A stretch of 61,077 bases of DNA, taken from Candidatus Caccalectryoclostridium excrementigallinarum. GTDB lineage: Bacteria; Bacillota; Clostridia; Christensenellales; UBA3700. The position numbers were made by a program, and so were the translations under genes. The DNA lies in assembly GCA_018714485.1 (NCBI GenBank), contig DVNJ01000031.1:1-61077 (forward strand), written 5' to 3'. The notes beneath the pieces were generated by a model, which was not told the origin of the DNA, made no database searches, and saw only the letters and a program-made list of their open reading frames with translations. Shown in pieces: positions 19,138 to 28,767 of the stretch. Positions within the stretch are counted from its first letter, which is position 1, and each line of letters starts with the position of its first letter.

Positions 19138-20905
19138 GAAAGCCGTGGCAGGAATTTTGCTTTATCTCATAGGGAAAGCCGCCCGTGATCGCATCCCAAT
19201 CGAACTCGCGCCCGTTCAAGCCGCCTGTCAAAACAAAGACGACGGGTCTGCCGAAGCTTTCGGGATCGTCGATCGAGCCCGTCTGCTCAAAGGCGTGTTC
19301 TTCTATGCTTTCGACCGAGGCGGGAATGCTTATCTGCTTGATACCACTCGCGTAAAAAGCGCCCATTCCGATCGCGGTGAGCGTTTCGGGCAGCTTGATT
19401 TCTTTGAGGCTTGAACAATTCGCGAACATATCCTCGGCAATTTCTTTAAGTGCGCTCGGGAGCATGACTTCGGAGAGGGAAAGACAATCGGCAAACGCCG
19501 CGGGAGCGATGATCGTCGAAGACGAAGTGAAAACCGCTTTATCGAGCGAAACGCAGCCCGCAAACGCCGACGCGCCGAGGCTTTGCAGAGAGAGCGGGAA
19601 CTCGACCGACGTCAGATATCCACAGCCCGAAAAGGCGCTTTCGCCGATATATTGCAAGGTGTCGGGGAAAATTATGCTTGTAATCCTAATCTCGCTCTCG
19701 TCGTTCTCGGCAAACGCCGCGCGTTCGATCCCGACAAGCGCGCAGCCGTCGATCGTCCGAGGCAAAACAAGCTCGCTCTCGCTGCCGACATAGTCCAAAA
19801 TATAAGCCCGACCGCCGCGCAGAACGTAGACGTAACCCTCGTCGCTTTTTCCCGAGGAATGCAGGACGTAGGAGAATTTTTCCTCGCCGTCATAAGACTT
19901 GCAATTCCAATCGGCATGAAAATTTCCGCCGGGAAGGGCTTGCAGCGTTATCTTCAATCCTTCCTCGCAATCGGCAAAAGCGCGCGCCCCCACCGCCGAA
20001 ACACTCGAAGGGATCGTCACGGAAGTTATATTCTTTCTGCCGGCAAAGGCATATGCGGCGATCTCGCTCGTATCATCCGATACAACATAATCCCCGCTCG
20101 CGCCCGCCAAAAGGAAAAGCAGCGTATTTCCGTTGTATAAGGCGGAATTTTTGATCGAATAATTGCCGCCGTTGAGATAGACGTCCGTCACGCCCGATCC
20201 GGCAAAGGCGCCCTCTTCGATCGTGACGGCTGCGCCGACATAAATTCTTTTGAGGCTTTCTTCATTCTCAAAGGCAGATCTGCCGACCTTAACTTCAAGC
20301 CCGTCGTAGCTCGAGGGAATGTAGATCACCTCGGCATGCGCCTTTATGCCCTCGATAGTGACCGCCGTCTGAGAGCTCGTATAGACAAAAGTGTTTGCGA
20401 AGTTGTCGTCATTGATAAAAACGCCGTATAACGCCGTCGATTTGGGCGACGCGGTGATCGACGACGCGCCTTTGACCGTCATTGCCGCGTCGAGATACCA
20501 ACCGAAAAATTCTCCCTCTTCGCCCGCATATTCGATCGGAGTGAAAACTTCTCCCGTGACCCTTTCCTCGCTCGCATAGACTTCTCCGTTCACATAATAT
20601 GTGACCGTCGAGGCGAGCGGCGTCCACGAAGCGGTAAACTTCATGTCCGAATTGACGACGATGAGCGTCGCGGCGCCGCCGCTTTCGTCCTTCCAACCGC
20701 CGAATTCGTATCCTTCCCGCTCGGGAATTATAGCGGACAGATCGAGCGACACGCCCTCTTCGACGACCATATTACTCACGTCGAGCGTGCCGCCCGCGGG
20801 ATCGAATTCGATCGTGTACTGCTCGGGTGCGCAGGCGGCAAGCAGCGCTGCAAGCAACGCCGTCACCATGACCGTCAACAAAATTATCGTCCGCTTTCCT
20901 TTCAT
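19112..20905 (-). CDS. Surface lipoprotein with InlB-type repeats and BspA-like leucine-rich repeats
   Basis: The 597-residue product has a signal peptide with lipobox LLAAC (Cys at residue 25), so it should be lipid-anchored on the outer face of the membrane. Residues about 29-166 contain two InlB/Listeria-Bacteroides-type repeats (FDPAGGTLDV to FGGWKD, and FFGWYLDA). The rest is BspA-like LRR_5 repeats with units such as AFAGRKNITSVTIPSSV, AFSGCGYLTSVEFP, AFADCLSLSEVMLP and MFANCSSLKEIKLP. Such proteins mediate adhesion or host/community interaction in mucosal bacteria; the ligand here is unknown. It is inserted between the cysteine desulfurase and pcrA, has a perfect consensus promoter, and lacks a Shine-Dalgarno sequence. 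The start ATG lies six bases after the -10. Confidence 0.88.
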   Translation of the reverse strand: MKGKRTIILLTVMVTALLAALLAACAPEQYTIEFDPAGGTLDVSNMVVEEGVSLDLSAIIPEREGYEFGGWKDESGGAATLIVVNSDMKFTASWTPLASTVTYYVNGEVYASEERVTGEVFTPIEYAGEEGEFFGWYLDAAMTVKGASSITASPKSTALYGVFINDDNFANTFVYTSSQTAVTIEGIKAHAEVIYIPSSYDGLEVKVGRSAFENEESLKRIYVGAAVTIEEGAFAGSGVTDVYLNGGNYSIKNSALYNGNTLLFLLAGASGDYVVSDDTSEIAAYAFAGRKNITSVTIPSSVSAVGARAFADCEEGLKITLQALPGGNFHADWNCKSYDGEEKFSYVLHSSGKSDEGYVYVLRGGRAYILDYVGSESELVLPRTIDGCALVGIERAAFAENDESEIRITSIIFPDTLQYIGESAFSGCGYLTSVEFPLSLQSLGASAFAGCVSLDKAVFTSSSTIIAPAAFADCLSLSEVMLPSALKEIAEDMFANCSSLKEIKLPETLTAIGMGAFYASGIKQISIPASVESIEEHAFEQTGSIDDPESFGRPVVFVLTGGLNGREFDWDAITGGFPYEIKQNSCHGFLAKILVLW

Positions 20906-20911
20906 AGATAT

Positions 20912-20940
20912 ATTATATATTTGCGCCGCATTGTTGTCAA
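20912..20940 (-). promoter_or_regulatory. Consensus sigma-A promoter giving a leaderless mRNA for the LRR lipoprotein
   Basis: Minus strand: TTGACA (20935-20940), 17-base spacer, TATAAT (20912-20917), both perfect. The ATG at 20905 is the seventh base after the -10, i.e. the predicted transcription start itself. The -35 immediately follows the stop of the cysteine desulfurase gene. Confidence 0.8.
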
Positions 20941-20943
20941 TGC

Positions 20944-22455
20944 TCAGACATACCTGTCTTTTGCCGCCGAGCGCGCGAAAAGGTCGCTCGTGCTCCGCAG
21001 AGCCGCGACTTCCTCCGCAACGATGTCGGCAGCCCGCAGCGCCTGCTCCGGGGAATTATATTTTCCGAAAGAAAATCTCACCGTGGCGCGCGCCTGCTCC
21101 TTACTAAGTCCCATGGCGAGCAAAACATGAGAGGTGACTGCCGAACCGGACGAACACGCCGATCCGACCGAAGCGTAAACTCCCCTTTCGTCCAAACGCG
21201 CGGCGAGAAGATGCCCGTCGACGCCCTCGAAAGTCAGGCAGGAATGGGAAGGCAAACGCTCCTCTCTGCTCAAAGCCATAGCCCGAACACCCTTCTCCTT
21301 CAAGCGCTTTTCGAACATATCGCGCATTTTTTCAATTTCGCCGTCTCTCTTTTCTCTTTCGGCGTATGCCTTTTCCAAGGCATATCCCATGGCGACTATC
21401 CCCGGCACATTGAGCGTTCCCGCGCGCTTGCCGCGTTCCTGCTCGCCGCCGTCGGCATAACGGGCGCATTTGACGTTATTGCGCTTGAAAAGCACCCCCG
21501 CGCCTTTAAGCGCATAAAACTTATGCCCGCTCAAAGAGAGCAAGTCGCAATTTATCGCCTGCGCGTCCAAATCGAGATGACCTGCGGCTTGAACGGCGTC
21601 CGTATGAAAATATATGCCGCGCTCGCGCGCTATCGCGCCGACTTCCCCTATCGGCATTATCGCACCCGTCTCGTTATTCGCCGCCATGACGCTGATGAGA
21701 ACGGTGTCTTCTCTTATCGCCTCTTTGAGCGCGTCAAGCTCAATTATTCCGTCTGAGCCGACGGGCAGATATGTCACTTCAAAGCCCCGCCTTTGCAGCG
21801 CGCGGCAGGATTCGAGGACGGCGGGATGCTCGACGCAAGTGGTGATGATATGCCTGCCCTTGCCTTCAAGCGCCTCTGCAACGCCCTTGAGCGCCCAATT
21901 ATCGCTCTCGCTGCCGCCGCTCGTGAAATATATCTCCCACGGCTTTACGTTCAGCTGCGCGGCGATACGATCTCTTGCGTCGTCGACGGCTTTCATCGCG
22001 CGCCTGCCCGCGCCGTGCACGGAAGACGCGTTCGCGTAAATGTCGGTAAGATAAGGAAGCGTTTTTCGCAGCACCTCTTCATCGACGCGAGTCGTCGCCG
22101 CGTTGTCAAGATATATCCCCTCGCCTTCGAAACGCACGCTTGACGCGGCGTCCTCCATGCGCCTGACGACCTTGTCCGAAAAGCCCCCTCCGCCGACTGC
22201 CGTATCCAAAACGGAAAGTATCTCGTCCGCGTTCGAATCTCTCCCCTTTTTCGTGAGAAAATAACCTCCCTCGACGCCTCTTTTTGTCGCAACAAAGCCG
22301 TTTTTTCTCAGCACGAAGAGCAGCTGCTCCAAATAGCGCGCGTTAACTTGCAGTTTTTCGGCGGCTTCTTTCACGCCCATCACCCTATCCGAGTGAAGTT
22401 CGGACAAAATATGCATGGCGTTCAAAGCTATTATCTGTCTTTTAGTGAATTTCAT
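20944..22455 (-). CDS. Fusion of an Rrf2-family regulator and an IscS/NifS-type cysteine desulfurase
   Basis: One uninterrupted frame of 503 residues encodes two usually separate proteins. Residues 1 to about 105 are an Rrf2-type winged helix (MHILSELHSDR, VKEAAEKLQVNARYLEQLL, KRGVEGGYFLTKK) without any cysteine, so it cannot bind an Fe-S cluster as IscR does. Residues about 114-503 are a group I cysteine desulfurase: IYLDNAATTRVDEEV, the PLP His in CVEHPAVLES, the PLP Lys in SLSGHKFYALKG, and the sulfane-carrying Cys in SVGSACSSGSA. It would liberate sulphur from cysteine for Fe-S or thiolation pathways. The ATG at 22455 (Shine-Dalgarno AAAGGT) was preferred to upstream frames. No mnmA, thiI or nifU is adjacent. 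Confidence 0.9.
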   Translation of the reverse strand: MKFTKRQIIALNAMHILSELHSDRVMGVKEAAEKLQVNARYLEQLLFVLRKNGFVATKRGVEGGYFLTKKGRDSNADEILSVLDTAVGGGGFSDKVVRRMEDAASSVRFEGEGIYLDNAATTRVDEEVLRKTLPYLTDIYANASSVHGAGRRAMKAVDDARDRIAAQLNVKPWEIYFTSGGSESDNWALKGVAEALEGKGRHIITTCVEHPAVLESCRALQRRGFEVTYLPVGSDGIIELDALKEAIREDTVLISVMAANNETGAIMPIGEVGAIARERGIYFHTDAVQAAGHLDLDAQAINCDLLSLSGHKFYALKGAGVLFKRNNVKCARYADGGEQERGKRAGTLNVPGIVAMGYALEKAYAEREKRDGEIEKMRDMFEKRLKEKGVRAMALSREERLPSHSCLTFEGVDGHLLAARLDERGVYASVGSACSSGSAVTSHVLLAMGLSKEQARATVRFSFGKYNSPEQALRAADIVAEEVAALRSTSDLFARSAAKDRYV

Positions 22456-22480
22456 AATCTTTACCTTTTTACCGTAGATT

Positions 22481-22509
22481 AGTTTAGCACAAAAATTTTT
22501 TCCTGTCAA
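22481..22509 (-). promoter_or_regulatory. Promoter of the Rrf2-cysteine desulfurase gene
   Basis: Minus strand: -35 TTGACA (22504-22509), 17-base spacer containing the palindrome AAAAATTTTT, -10 TAAACT (22481-22486). Leader of about 25 bases to the ATG. An autoregulatory operator would be expected around here, but I cannot identify a clear Rrf2 dyad. Confidence 0.7.
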
Positions 22510-22530
22510 CGGCAATATCAAAAGGCGGTA

Positions 22531-22564
22531 AAAAAAACGGGCGCCCCGCATTTGCAAGGCGCCC
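22531..22564 (-). terminator. Rho-independent terminator after glyA
   Basis: GGGCGCC (22539-22545) pairs perfectly with GGCGCCC (22558-22564); on the minus strand the stem is followed by a run of seven T. It ends the long comM-to-glyA operon. Confidence 0.9.
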
Positions 22565-22585
22565 TAAGAATACGATTTTTTAATT

Positions 22586-23842
<1,257 letters not shown>

Positions 23843-23860
23843 AATTTATACCTCTTTTGT

Positions 23861-25657
23861 TTATTTTTCGATTTTTGCGCCGTTTATGTCGATAGACAGC
23901 TCGGCAAGTTGCTTGTCGTCCACTTTTGCGGGCGCGCCCGTCATCAGACAGGAAGCGTTTTGTATCTTGGGGAAAGCGATGACGTCTTTTATGTTGTCGC
24001 AGCCCGTAACGAGCATGACCAGCCTGTCAAGCCCGAAGGCAAGTCCGCCGTGCGGCGGCGCGCCGTATTTGAACGCGTCGACGAAAAAGCCGAAACGCTC
24101 CTTGATGTCCTCATCGCTCATGCCCAGCTTTTCGAACATTTTGCTCTGCATGGCGGGATCGTGTATCCTGATACTGCCGCCGCCCGCTTCCTGACCGTTG
24201 ATGACAAGATCGTAAGCGTTCGCGCGCGCTTTGAGCGGATCGCTGTCCAAAAGCGCGATGTCTTCGCTCTTGACGCTCGTGAACGGATGGTGCACGGCGA
24301 CGAGTCTGCCCTCTTCCTCGCTGTATTCGAACATGGGGAAGTCCACGACCCAGAGAAAGTCGAATTTGCTCTTGTCATAAAGCGAATATTTATCCGCGAG
24401 ATAGCATCTCAATCCGCCGAGGCAGTCGGTGACCACTCCTCCCTTTTCGCCCGCAGCGAAAAAGAGGATATCCCCCTCTTCGGGCTTGAGCTTTTCTTCT
24501 ATCTTTTCGATCGTCTCTTTCGTCAAGAACTTATAGAAAGACGCCGTCACGCCCTCGCTCTTATAGTTGGCAAAAGCGAGACCGCCCAGCCCGTAACCCT
24601 TGGCAAAATCCGCGCAGGCGTCAATGTCTTTTCTCGTCATGACCTTGCCCAGCCCTTTGGCGTTTATCGCCTTGACGGCGCCCTTTTCGGCAGCCGCAGC
24701 GAATACGGAAAATCCGCAGCCCTTGACTATGTCGGTCAGATCGTTCAATTCCAGCGCAAAGCGCGTGTCGGGCTTGTCGCTGCCCCAGCGCGCCATCGCC
24801 TCGGCATAAGGGATACGGCGGAATTTGCCCTCGAATTTCAAGCCGCAGCACTCGGAAAAAACCTTCTTGATCATCTCCTCGGCGACTTCCATCACGTCCT
24901 CGCTGTCTTCGACATAGCTCATTTCCATGTCTATCTGCGTAAATTCGGGCTGACGATTGGCGCGCAGGTCTTCGTCGCGGAAACAGCGCGCGATCTGATA
25001 ATATCTGTCCATGCCCGCGATCATCAAAAGCTGCTTATATATCTGCGGCGACTGCGGCAGCGCGTAAAACTCGCCCGGATGAACGCGCGACGGCACGAGA
25101 TAGTCCCTCGCTCCCTCGGGCGTGGATTTCCCCAAAAAGGGCGTCTCTATCTCCAAAAAGCCGTTGTCCGCGAGAAAATTCCTGACTATGCGCGTGATCT
25201 TATCCCTCATGATGAGTTTTTGCTGCAAATAAGCGCGCCTGAGATCGAGATAGCGATATTTCAATCTCAGCGTCTCCGCCGCCTTGATGTCCTCGCAAAC
25301 GACGAACGGAGCCACTTCCGCCTCGGAGAGTATTTTCAGATCGTCGGCGAGTATTTCTATCTCGCCCGTGGGCAGGTTCTTGTTGATGTTCCCGCCTCTG
25401 CCGCGCACCGTTCCCGAACAGCACACGACATATTCGCCGTGCAGCGTCTTCGCCTTTTCGAAAAGTTTTTCATCGCAGGCGGAATCGAACGCCACCTGAA
25501 CGATACCCGTTCTGTCGCGCACGTCGATAAAGATAAGATTGCCCAGATCGCGGAATTTGGCGACAAATCCCATGACGACGCTCCTCTTGCCTTCGTCGCT
25601 TGCCCTGAGCACGCCGCACATATGCGTGCGCTTTGCACCGTTTAACAATTCACTCAT
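23861..25657 (-). CDS. aspS: Aspartyl-tRNA synthetase
   Basis: Class II synthetase that charges tRNA-Asp. The 598-residue bacterial-type enzyme has the N-terminal OB anticodon-binding domain (MCGVLRASDEGKRSVVMGFV), motif 2 FRDEDLRANRQPEFTQID near residue 214, the bacterial GAD insert (about 290-400), and motif 3 GLAFGLDRLVMLVTG near 530. The ATG at 25657 overlaps the hisS stop as ATGA; the longer upstream frame is inside hisS and was rejected. hisS-aspS pairing is common in Firmicutes. Confidence 0.97.
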   Translation of the reverse strand: MSELLNGAKRTHMCGVLRASDEGKRSVVMGFVAKFRDLGNLIFIDVRDRTGIVQVAFDSACDEKLFEKAKTLHGEYVVCCSGTVRGRGGNINKNLPTGEIEILADDLKILSEAEVAPFVVCEDIKAAETLRLKYRYLDLRRAYLQQKLIMRDKITRIVRNFLADNGFLEIETPFLGKSTPEGARDYLVPSRVHPGEFYALPQSPQIYKQLLMIAGMDRYYQIARCFRDEDLRANRQPEFTQIDMEMSYVEDSEDVMEVAEEMIKKVFSECCGLKFEGKFRRIPYAEAMARWGSDKPDTRFALELNDLTDIVKGCGFSVFAAAAEKGAVKAINAKGLGKVMTRKDIDACADFAKGYGLGGLAFANYKSEGVTASFYKFLTKETIEKIEEKLKPEEGDILFFAAGEKGGVVTDCLGGLRCYLADKYSLYDKSKFDFLWVVDFPMFEYSEEEGRLVAVHHPFTSVKSEDIALLDSDPLKARANAYDLVINGQEAGGGSIRIHDPAMQSKMFEKLGMSDEDIKERFGFFVDAFKYGAPPHGGLAFGLDRLVMLVTGCDNIKDVIAFPKIQNASCLMTGAPAKVDDKQLAELSIDINGAKIEK

Positions 25658-26901
25658 TTCAATGCCTCCGTAAGCTCTTCCTCCGTCATGGCAAGGCTCG
25701 TAGAGTCCTGCATGTTCTTTACGGTATAAATTCCCTTTTCTATCTCGTCCTCGCCGATGAAGACGACCTTTTTCGCGCCTATCTTCGCCGCGTATTTCAT
25801 CTGCGCCTTCAAGCTCCTGCCGGATATTTCGCGCTCCACGGCGAAGCCCTTTTCCCTCAACCTGCACGCAAGCCCTAAGGCGACGTCGCAGCCGCGGTCG
25901 CAAAGCGGCGCGATATAGACGTCGGGACGCTTTTCGGGCGGTATTTGCACTCCCACGTTCTGCATCACCATGAGCAGTCTTTCTATGCCCATGCCGAAGC
26001 CCGCCGCAGGCGTGGATTTTCCGCCCACCTGTTCCACCAGCCCGTCATATCTGCCGCCGCCGCAGACCGTTCCCTGCGCACCGATCGCGTTGCTCACGAA
26101 TTCGAACACCGTGCGCGTATAATAATCAAGTCCGCGCACGATATGCGGATCGATGACGTAACTCACTCCCGCGGCGTCGAGCGCCTTGCATAATTTTTCG
26201 TGATGCTCCCTGCATTCGTCGCAGAGATGATCGAGTATGACGGGCGCGTCCGCCGCTATCTGCTTGCATCTCTCTTCCTTGCAATCGAGAATGCGCAGCG
26301 GATTTTTGTCCAGCCTTTCGCGGCAGGTGGAACACATTTCGCCGATATGCGCCGAAAAATATTCTTTGAGCGCCTTATTGTATTTCGCCCTGCATTCGCT
26401 GCAACCGATGGAATTGATTTTCAGCGAAAGATCGTATATGCCGACCTTGCCGAGCATGGCGCGCGCGATGAGGATCACTTCCGCGTCCGCCTGAGGCGAC
26501 GCCGAGCCGTAAACCTCGACGCCGAATTGATGATGCTCCCTCAGTCTGCCCGCCTGCGGGCGCTCGTATCTGAATACGGGCGTGATATAATACATCTTCG
26601 TCGGCTGGGGATTTTCGCCTAAACCGTTTTCGATAAAGGCGCGCGCCACGCCCGCCGTCCCTTCCGGCTTGAGCGTGATGCTCCTTCCGCCCTTGTCGTT
26701 GAAGGTATACATTTCCTTGTTGACTATGTCGGTCGTGTCGCCGACGCCGCGCAAAAACAACTCCGTGTGTTCAAAGACGGGCGTGCGTATTTCACCGATA
26801 CAGAATTCGCGGGCAACTTCTCTTATCTTTTCTTCGACGTAATGCCACTTATACGCTTCGGCGGGGACTACGTCTTTCGTGCCCTTGGGTATATTTATCA
26901 T
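25654..26901 (-). CDS. hisS: Histidyl-tRNA synthetase
   Basis: Class II synthetase for tRNA-His. The 415-residue product shows motif 1 around FEHTELFLRGVGDTTDIV, motif 2 FRYERPQAGRLREHHQFGVE near residue 112, the histidine-specific RGLDYYTRTVFE loop near 256 and motif 3 GFGMGIERLLMVM, with a C-terminal anticodon-binding domain. It starts eight bases after the hslU stop and overlaps aspS by four bases. Confidence 0.97.
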   Translation of the reverse strand: MINIPKGTKDVVPAEAYKWHYVEEKIREVAREFCIGEIRTPVFEHTELFLRGVGDTTDIVNKEMYTFNDKGGRSITLKPEGTAGVARAFIENGLGENPQPTKMYYITPVFRYERPQAGRLREHHQFGVEVYGSASPQADAEVILIARAMLGKVGIYDLSLKINSIGCSECRAKYNKALKEYFSAHIGEMCSTCRERLDKNPLRILDCKEERCKQIAADAPVILDHLCDECREHHEKLCKALDAAGVSYVIDPHIVRGLDYYTRTVFEFVSNAIGAQGTVCGGGRYDGLVEQVGGKSTPAAGFGMGIERLLMVMQNVGVQIPPEKRPDVYIAPLCDRGCDVALGLACRLREKGFAVEREISGRSLKAQMKYAAKIGAKKVVFIGEDEIEKGIYTVKNMQDSTSLAMTEEELTEALK

Positions 26902-26908
26902 GACTGCC

Positions 26909-28222
26909 TCACAATATATATTTTTTCAGATTTTGCGCCTTGATCGACCCGGCGAGATGCGTTTCGACGTAATGTCTGTCCACGGTAACTTCAACGGGAG
27001 AAGTGAGATTTCCCGCGTTGAACGAGATGTCTTCGAGCAGGTTTTCCATTATCGTATGCAGCCTGCGCGCGCCTATATCTTCGTTGTTGTCGTTTTCGTT
27101 GACGGCTATCTCGGCAATGAGGTCTATCGCCTCTTTGGTGAACTTCAACTCCACGTTATCCACGCGCAAAAGTTCGGTGTATTGCTTCAATATGGCGTTG
27201 TCCGTCTGCGTGAGTATGCGCGCGAAATCCTCTTTGCCCAAACTTTCGAGCCTGACGGAGATGGGGAATCTGCCCTGAAGCTCGGGAATGAGATCGGAGA
27301 TCTTGGAGATATGGAAGGCGCCCGCGGCGATAAAGAGGATATAATCCGTCTTGATCATGCCGTATTTCGTATTGACGCTGCAACCTTCGACTATCGGCAG
27401 AATGTCGCGCTGAACGCCCTCGCGCGAAACGTCGGGTCCGCCCGTCGTGCCGCGGGAAGTTATCTTGTCTATCTCGTCGATAAAAATTATGCCTTCGTTC
27501 TCGGCGCGCTCGATCGCTTCGGCGTTGACGTTATCCGTATCGATGAGCTTTTCCGACTCGGCGTTCATGAGCAGTTCGCGTGCTTTTTTGACGGTGAGCT
27601 TGCGCTTGCGTTTGCGCTTGGGGAGGATACCGCCGAGCATTTCACCGATATTTATCTCCACTCCCGAGCCGGGCATGATCTGCTGCGACTTGGGCGATTC
27701 GACCACTTCGATCTCGACAACGCGGTCGTCGAGTTCTCCCGCCCTATACGCCGAGACCGCCGCCTCTTGGATCTCTTTTGCCTGAGTCCCTTCCGGCATC
27801 TCCTTGCCCTTGATGCCGATGAGCACGGGCATGAGTATTTTTTCCACGGCAGCCGCGGCTTTCGCCTCCACTTCGCGATATTTTTCCTCCTTGACAAGGC
27901 GCACGGAAACCTCGACGAGATCCCTGATCATGGACTCTACGTCGCGTCCGACATAGCCCACTTCCGTGAACTTGGTCGCCTCGACCTTGACAAAAGGCGC
28001 TTTCACGAGCTTGGCGAGCCTGCGCGCTATCTCCGTCTTACCCACGCCCGTAGGTCCTTGCATGATGATGTTCTTGGGCGTGATCTCCTGCCTCAGTTCG
28101 GGAGTGAGGCGCGATCTGCGGTAACGGTTGCGAAGCGCGATGGCGACGGCTCTTTTCGCCTTGTCCTGCCCGATGATATATCTGTCCAGCTCGGTTATTA
28201 TCTGCTTGGGAGTAAATTCCAT
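26909..28222 (-). CDS. hslU: HslU (ClpY), ATPase of the HslUV protease
   Basis: HslU is the AAA+ unfoldase that feeds substrates into HslV. The 437-residue product has MEFTPKQIITELDRYIIGQDKAKRAV at the start (only the first part is quoted in homologues as a signature), Walker A GPTGVGKTEIA near residue 55, the intermediate I-domain (about 110-235), Walker B IIFIDEIDKI near 245 and a sensor region. The GGAGG ribosome site lies inside the last hslV codons; the two genes are separated by one base. The usual upstream xerC and downstream codY are missing. Confidence 0.96.
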   Translation of the reverse strand: MEFTPKQIITELDRYIIGQDKAKRAVAIALRNRYRRSRLTPELRQEITPKNIIMQGPTGVGKTEIARRLAKLVKAPFVKVEATKFTEVGYVGRDVESMIRDLVEVSVRLVKEEKYREVEAKAAAAVEKILMPVLIGIKGKEMPEGTQAKEIQEAAVSAYRAGELDDRVVEIEVVESPKSQQIMPGSGVEINIGEMLGGILPKRKRKRKLTVKKARELLMNAESEKLIDTDNVNAEAIERAENEGIIFIDEIDKITSRGTTGGPDVSREGVQRDILPIVEGCSVNTKYGMIKTDYILFIAAGAFHISKISDLIPELQGRFPISVRLESLGKEDFARILTQTDNAILKQYTELLRVDNVELKFTKEAIDLIAEIAVNENDNNEDIGARRLHTIMENLLEDISFNAGNLTSPVEVTVDRHYVETHLAGSIKAQNLKKYIL

Positions 28223-28223
28223 A

Positions 28224-28757
28224 TCAAACCTCCTCCACGACGATATTGTCGTTGGTAAACACGCAAAGTTGACTTGCGATCAAAAGCGCCTTTTTCGCGA
28301 TCTCGGCGGCGGAGAGATCTGTCTCCTGCAACAGCGCGCGTGCCGCCGCCAAGGCATAATTCCCGCCCGAACCGATCGCGCAGGCGTCGCCGTCGGGATC
28401 GATCACGTCGCCGTTGCCCGAAACGATGAAGAGATCGTCCTTGTCGGCGACGATCAGCATGGCGTCGAGCTTGCGCTGATATTTGTCGCCGCGCCACATT
28501 TCGGCAAGCTCGACCGCGCTGCGCATGAGATTGCCCGAATATTTTTGCAGCATTCCTTCGAATTTTTCCGACAGCGAAAAGGCGTCCGCAACGCTGCCCG
28601 CAAAACCGATGACGACTTTGTCGTCATAAATGCGCTTGACCTTTTTAGCGTTGGACTTGAACACCACGCTCTCGCCGATCGTCACCTGACCGTCGCCCGC
28701 CACGGCGATCTTTCCCGCGCGCCTTACGGCGCAAATGGTCGTTCCTCTGAATTCCAT
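28224..28757 (-). CDS. hslV: HslV (ClpQ), peptidase of the HslUV protease
   Basis: HslV is a proteasome-related threonine peptidase that forms a double ring capped by HslU. The 177-residue product starts [13 protein letters not shown]: the conserved TTI is preceded by a five-residue MEFRG segment, so removal of more than the initiator Met is needed to expose the catalytic Thr, unlike E. coli HslV. Conserved [19 protein letters not shown] and [14 protein letters not shown] segments are present. The ATG at 28757 with GGAG nine bases upstream was chosen over an upstream frame inside trmFO. Confidence 0.95.
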   Translation of the reverse strand: MEFRGTTICAVRRAGKIAVAGDGQVTIGESVVFKSNAKKVKRIYDDKVVIGFAGSVADAFSLSEKFEGMLQKYSGNLMRSAVELAEMWRGDKYQRKLDAMLIVADKDDLFIVSGNGDVIDPDGDACAIGSGGNYALAAARALLQETDLSAAEIAKKALLIASQLCVFTNDNIVVEEV

Positions 28758-28767
28758 ATTTTCTCCT

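Noticed and set aside
22456..22530. Rrf2/IscR/CymR operator upstream of the fusion gene
   Set aside because: I looked for the known dyads but found only the AAAAATTTTT palindrome; not enough to call an operator.
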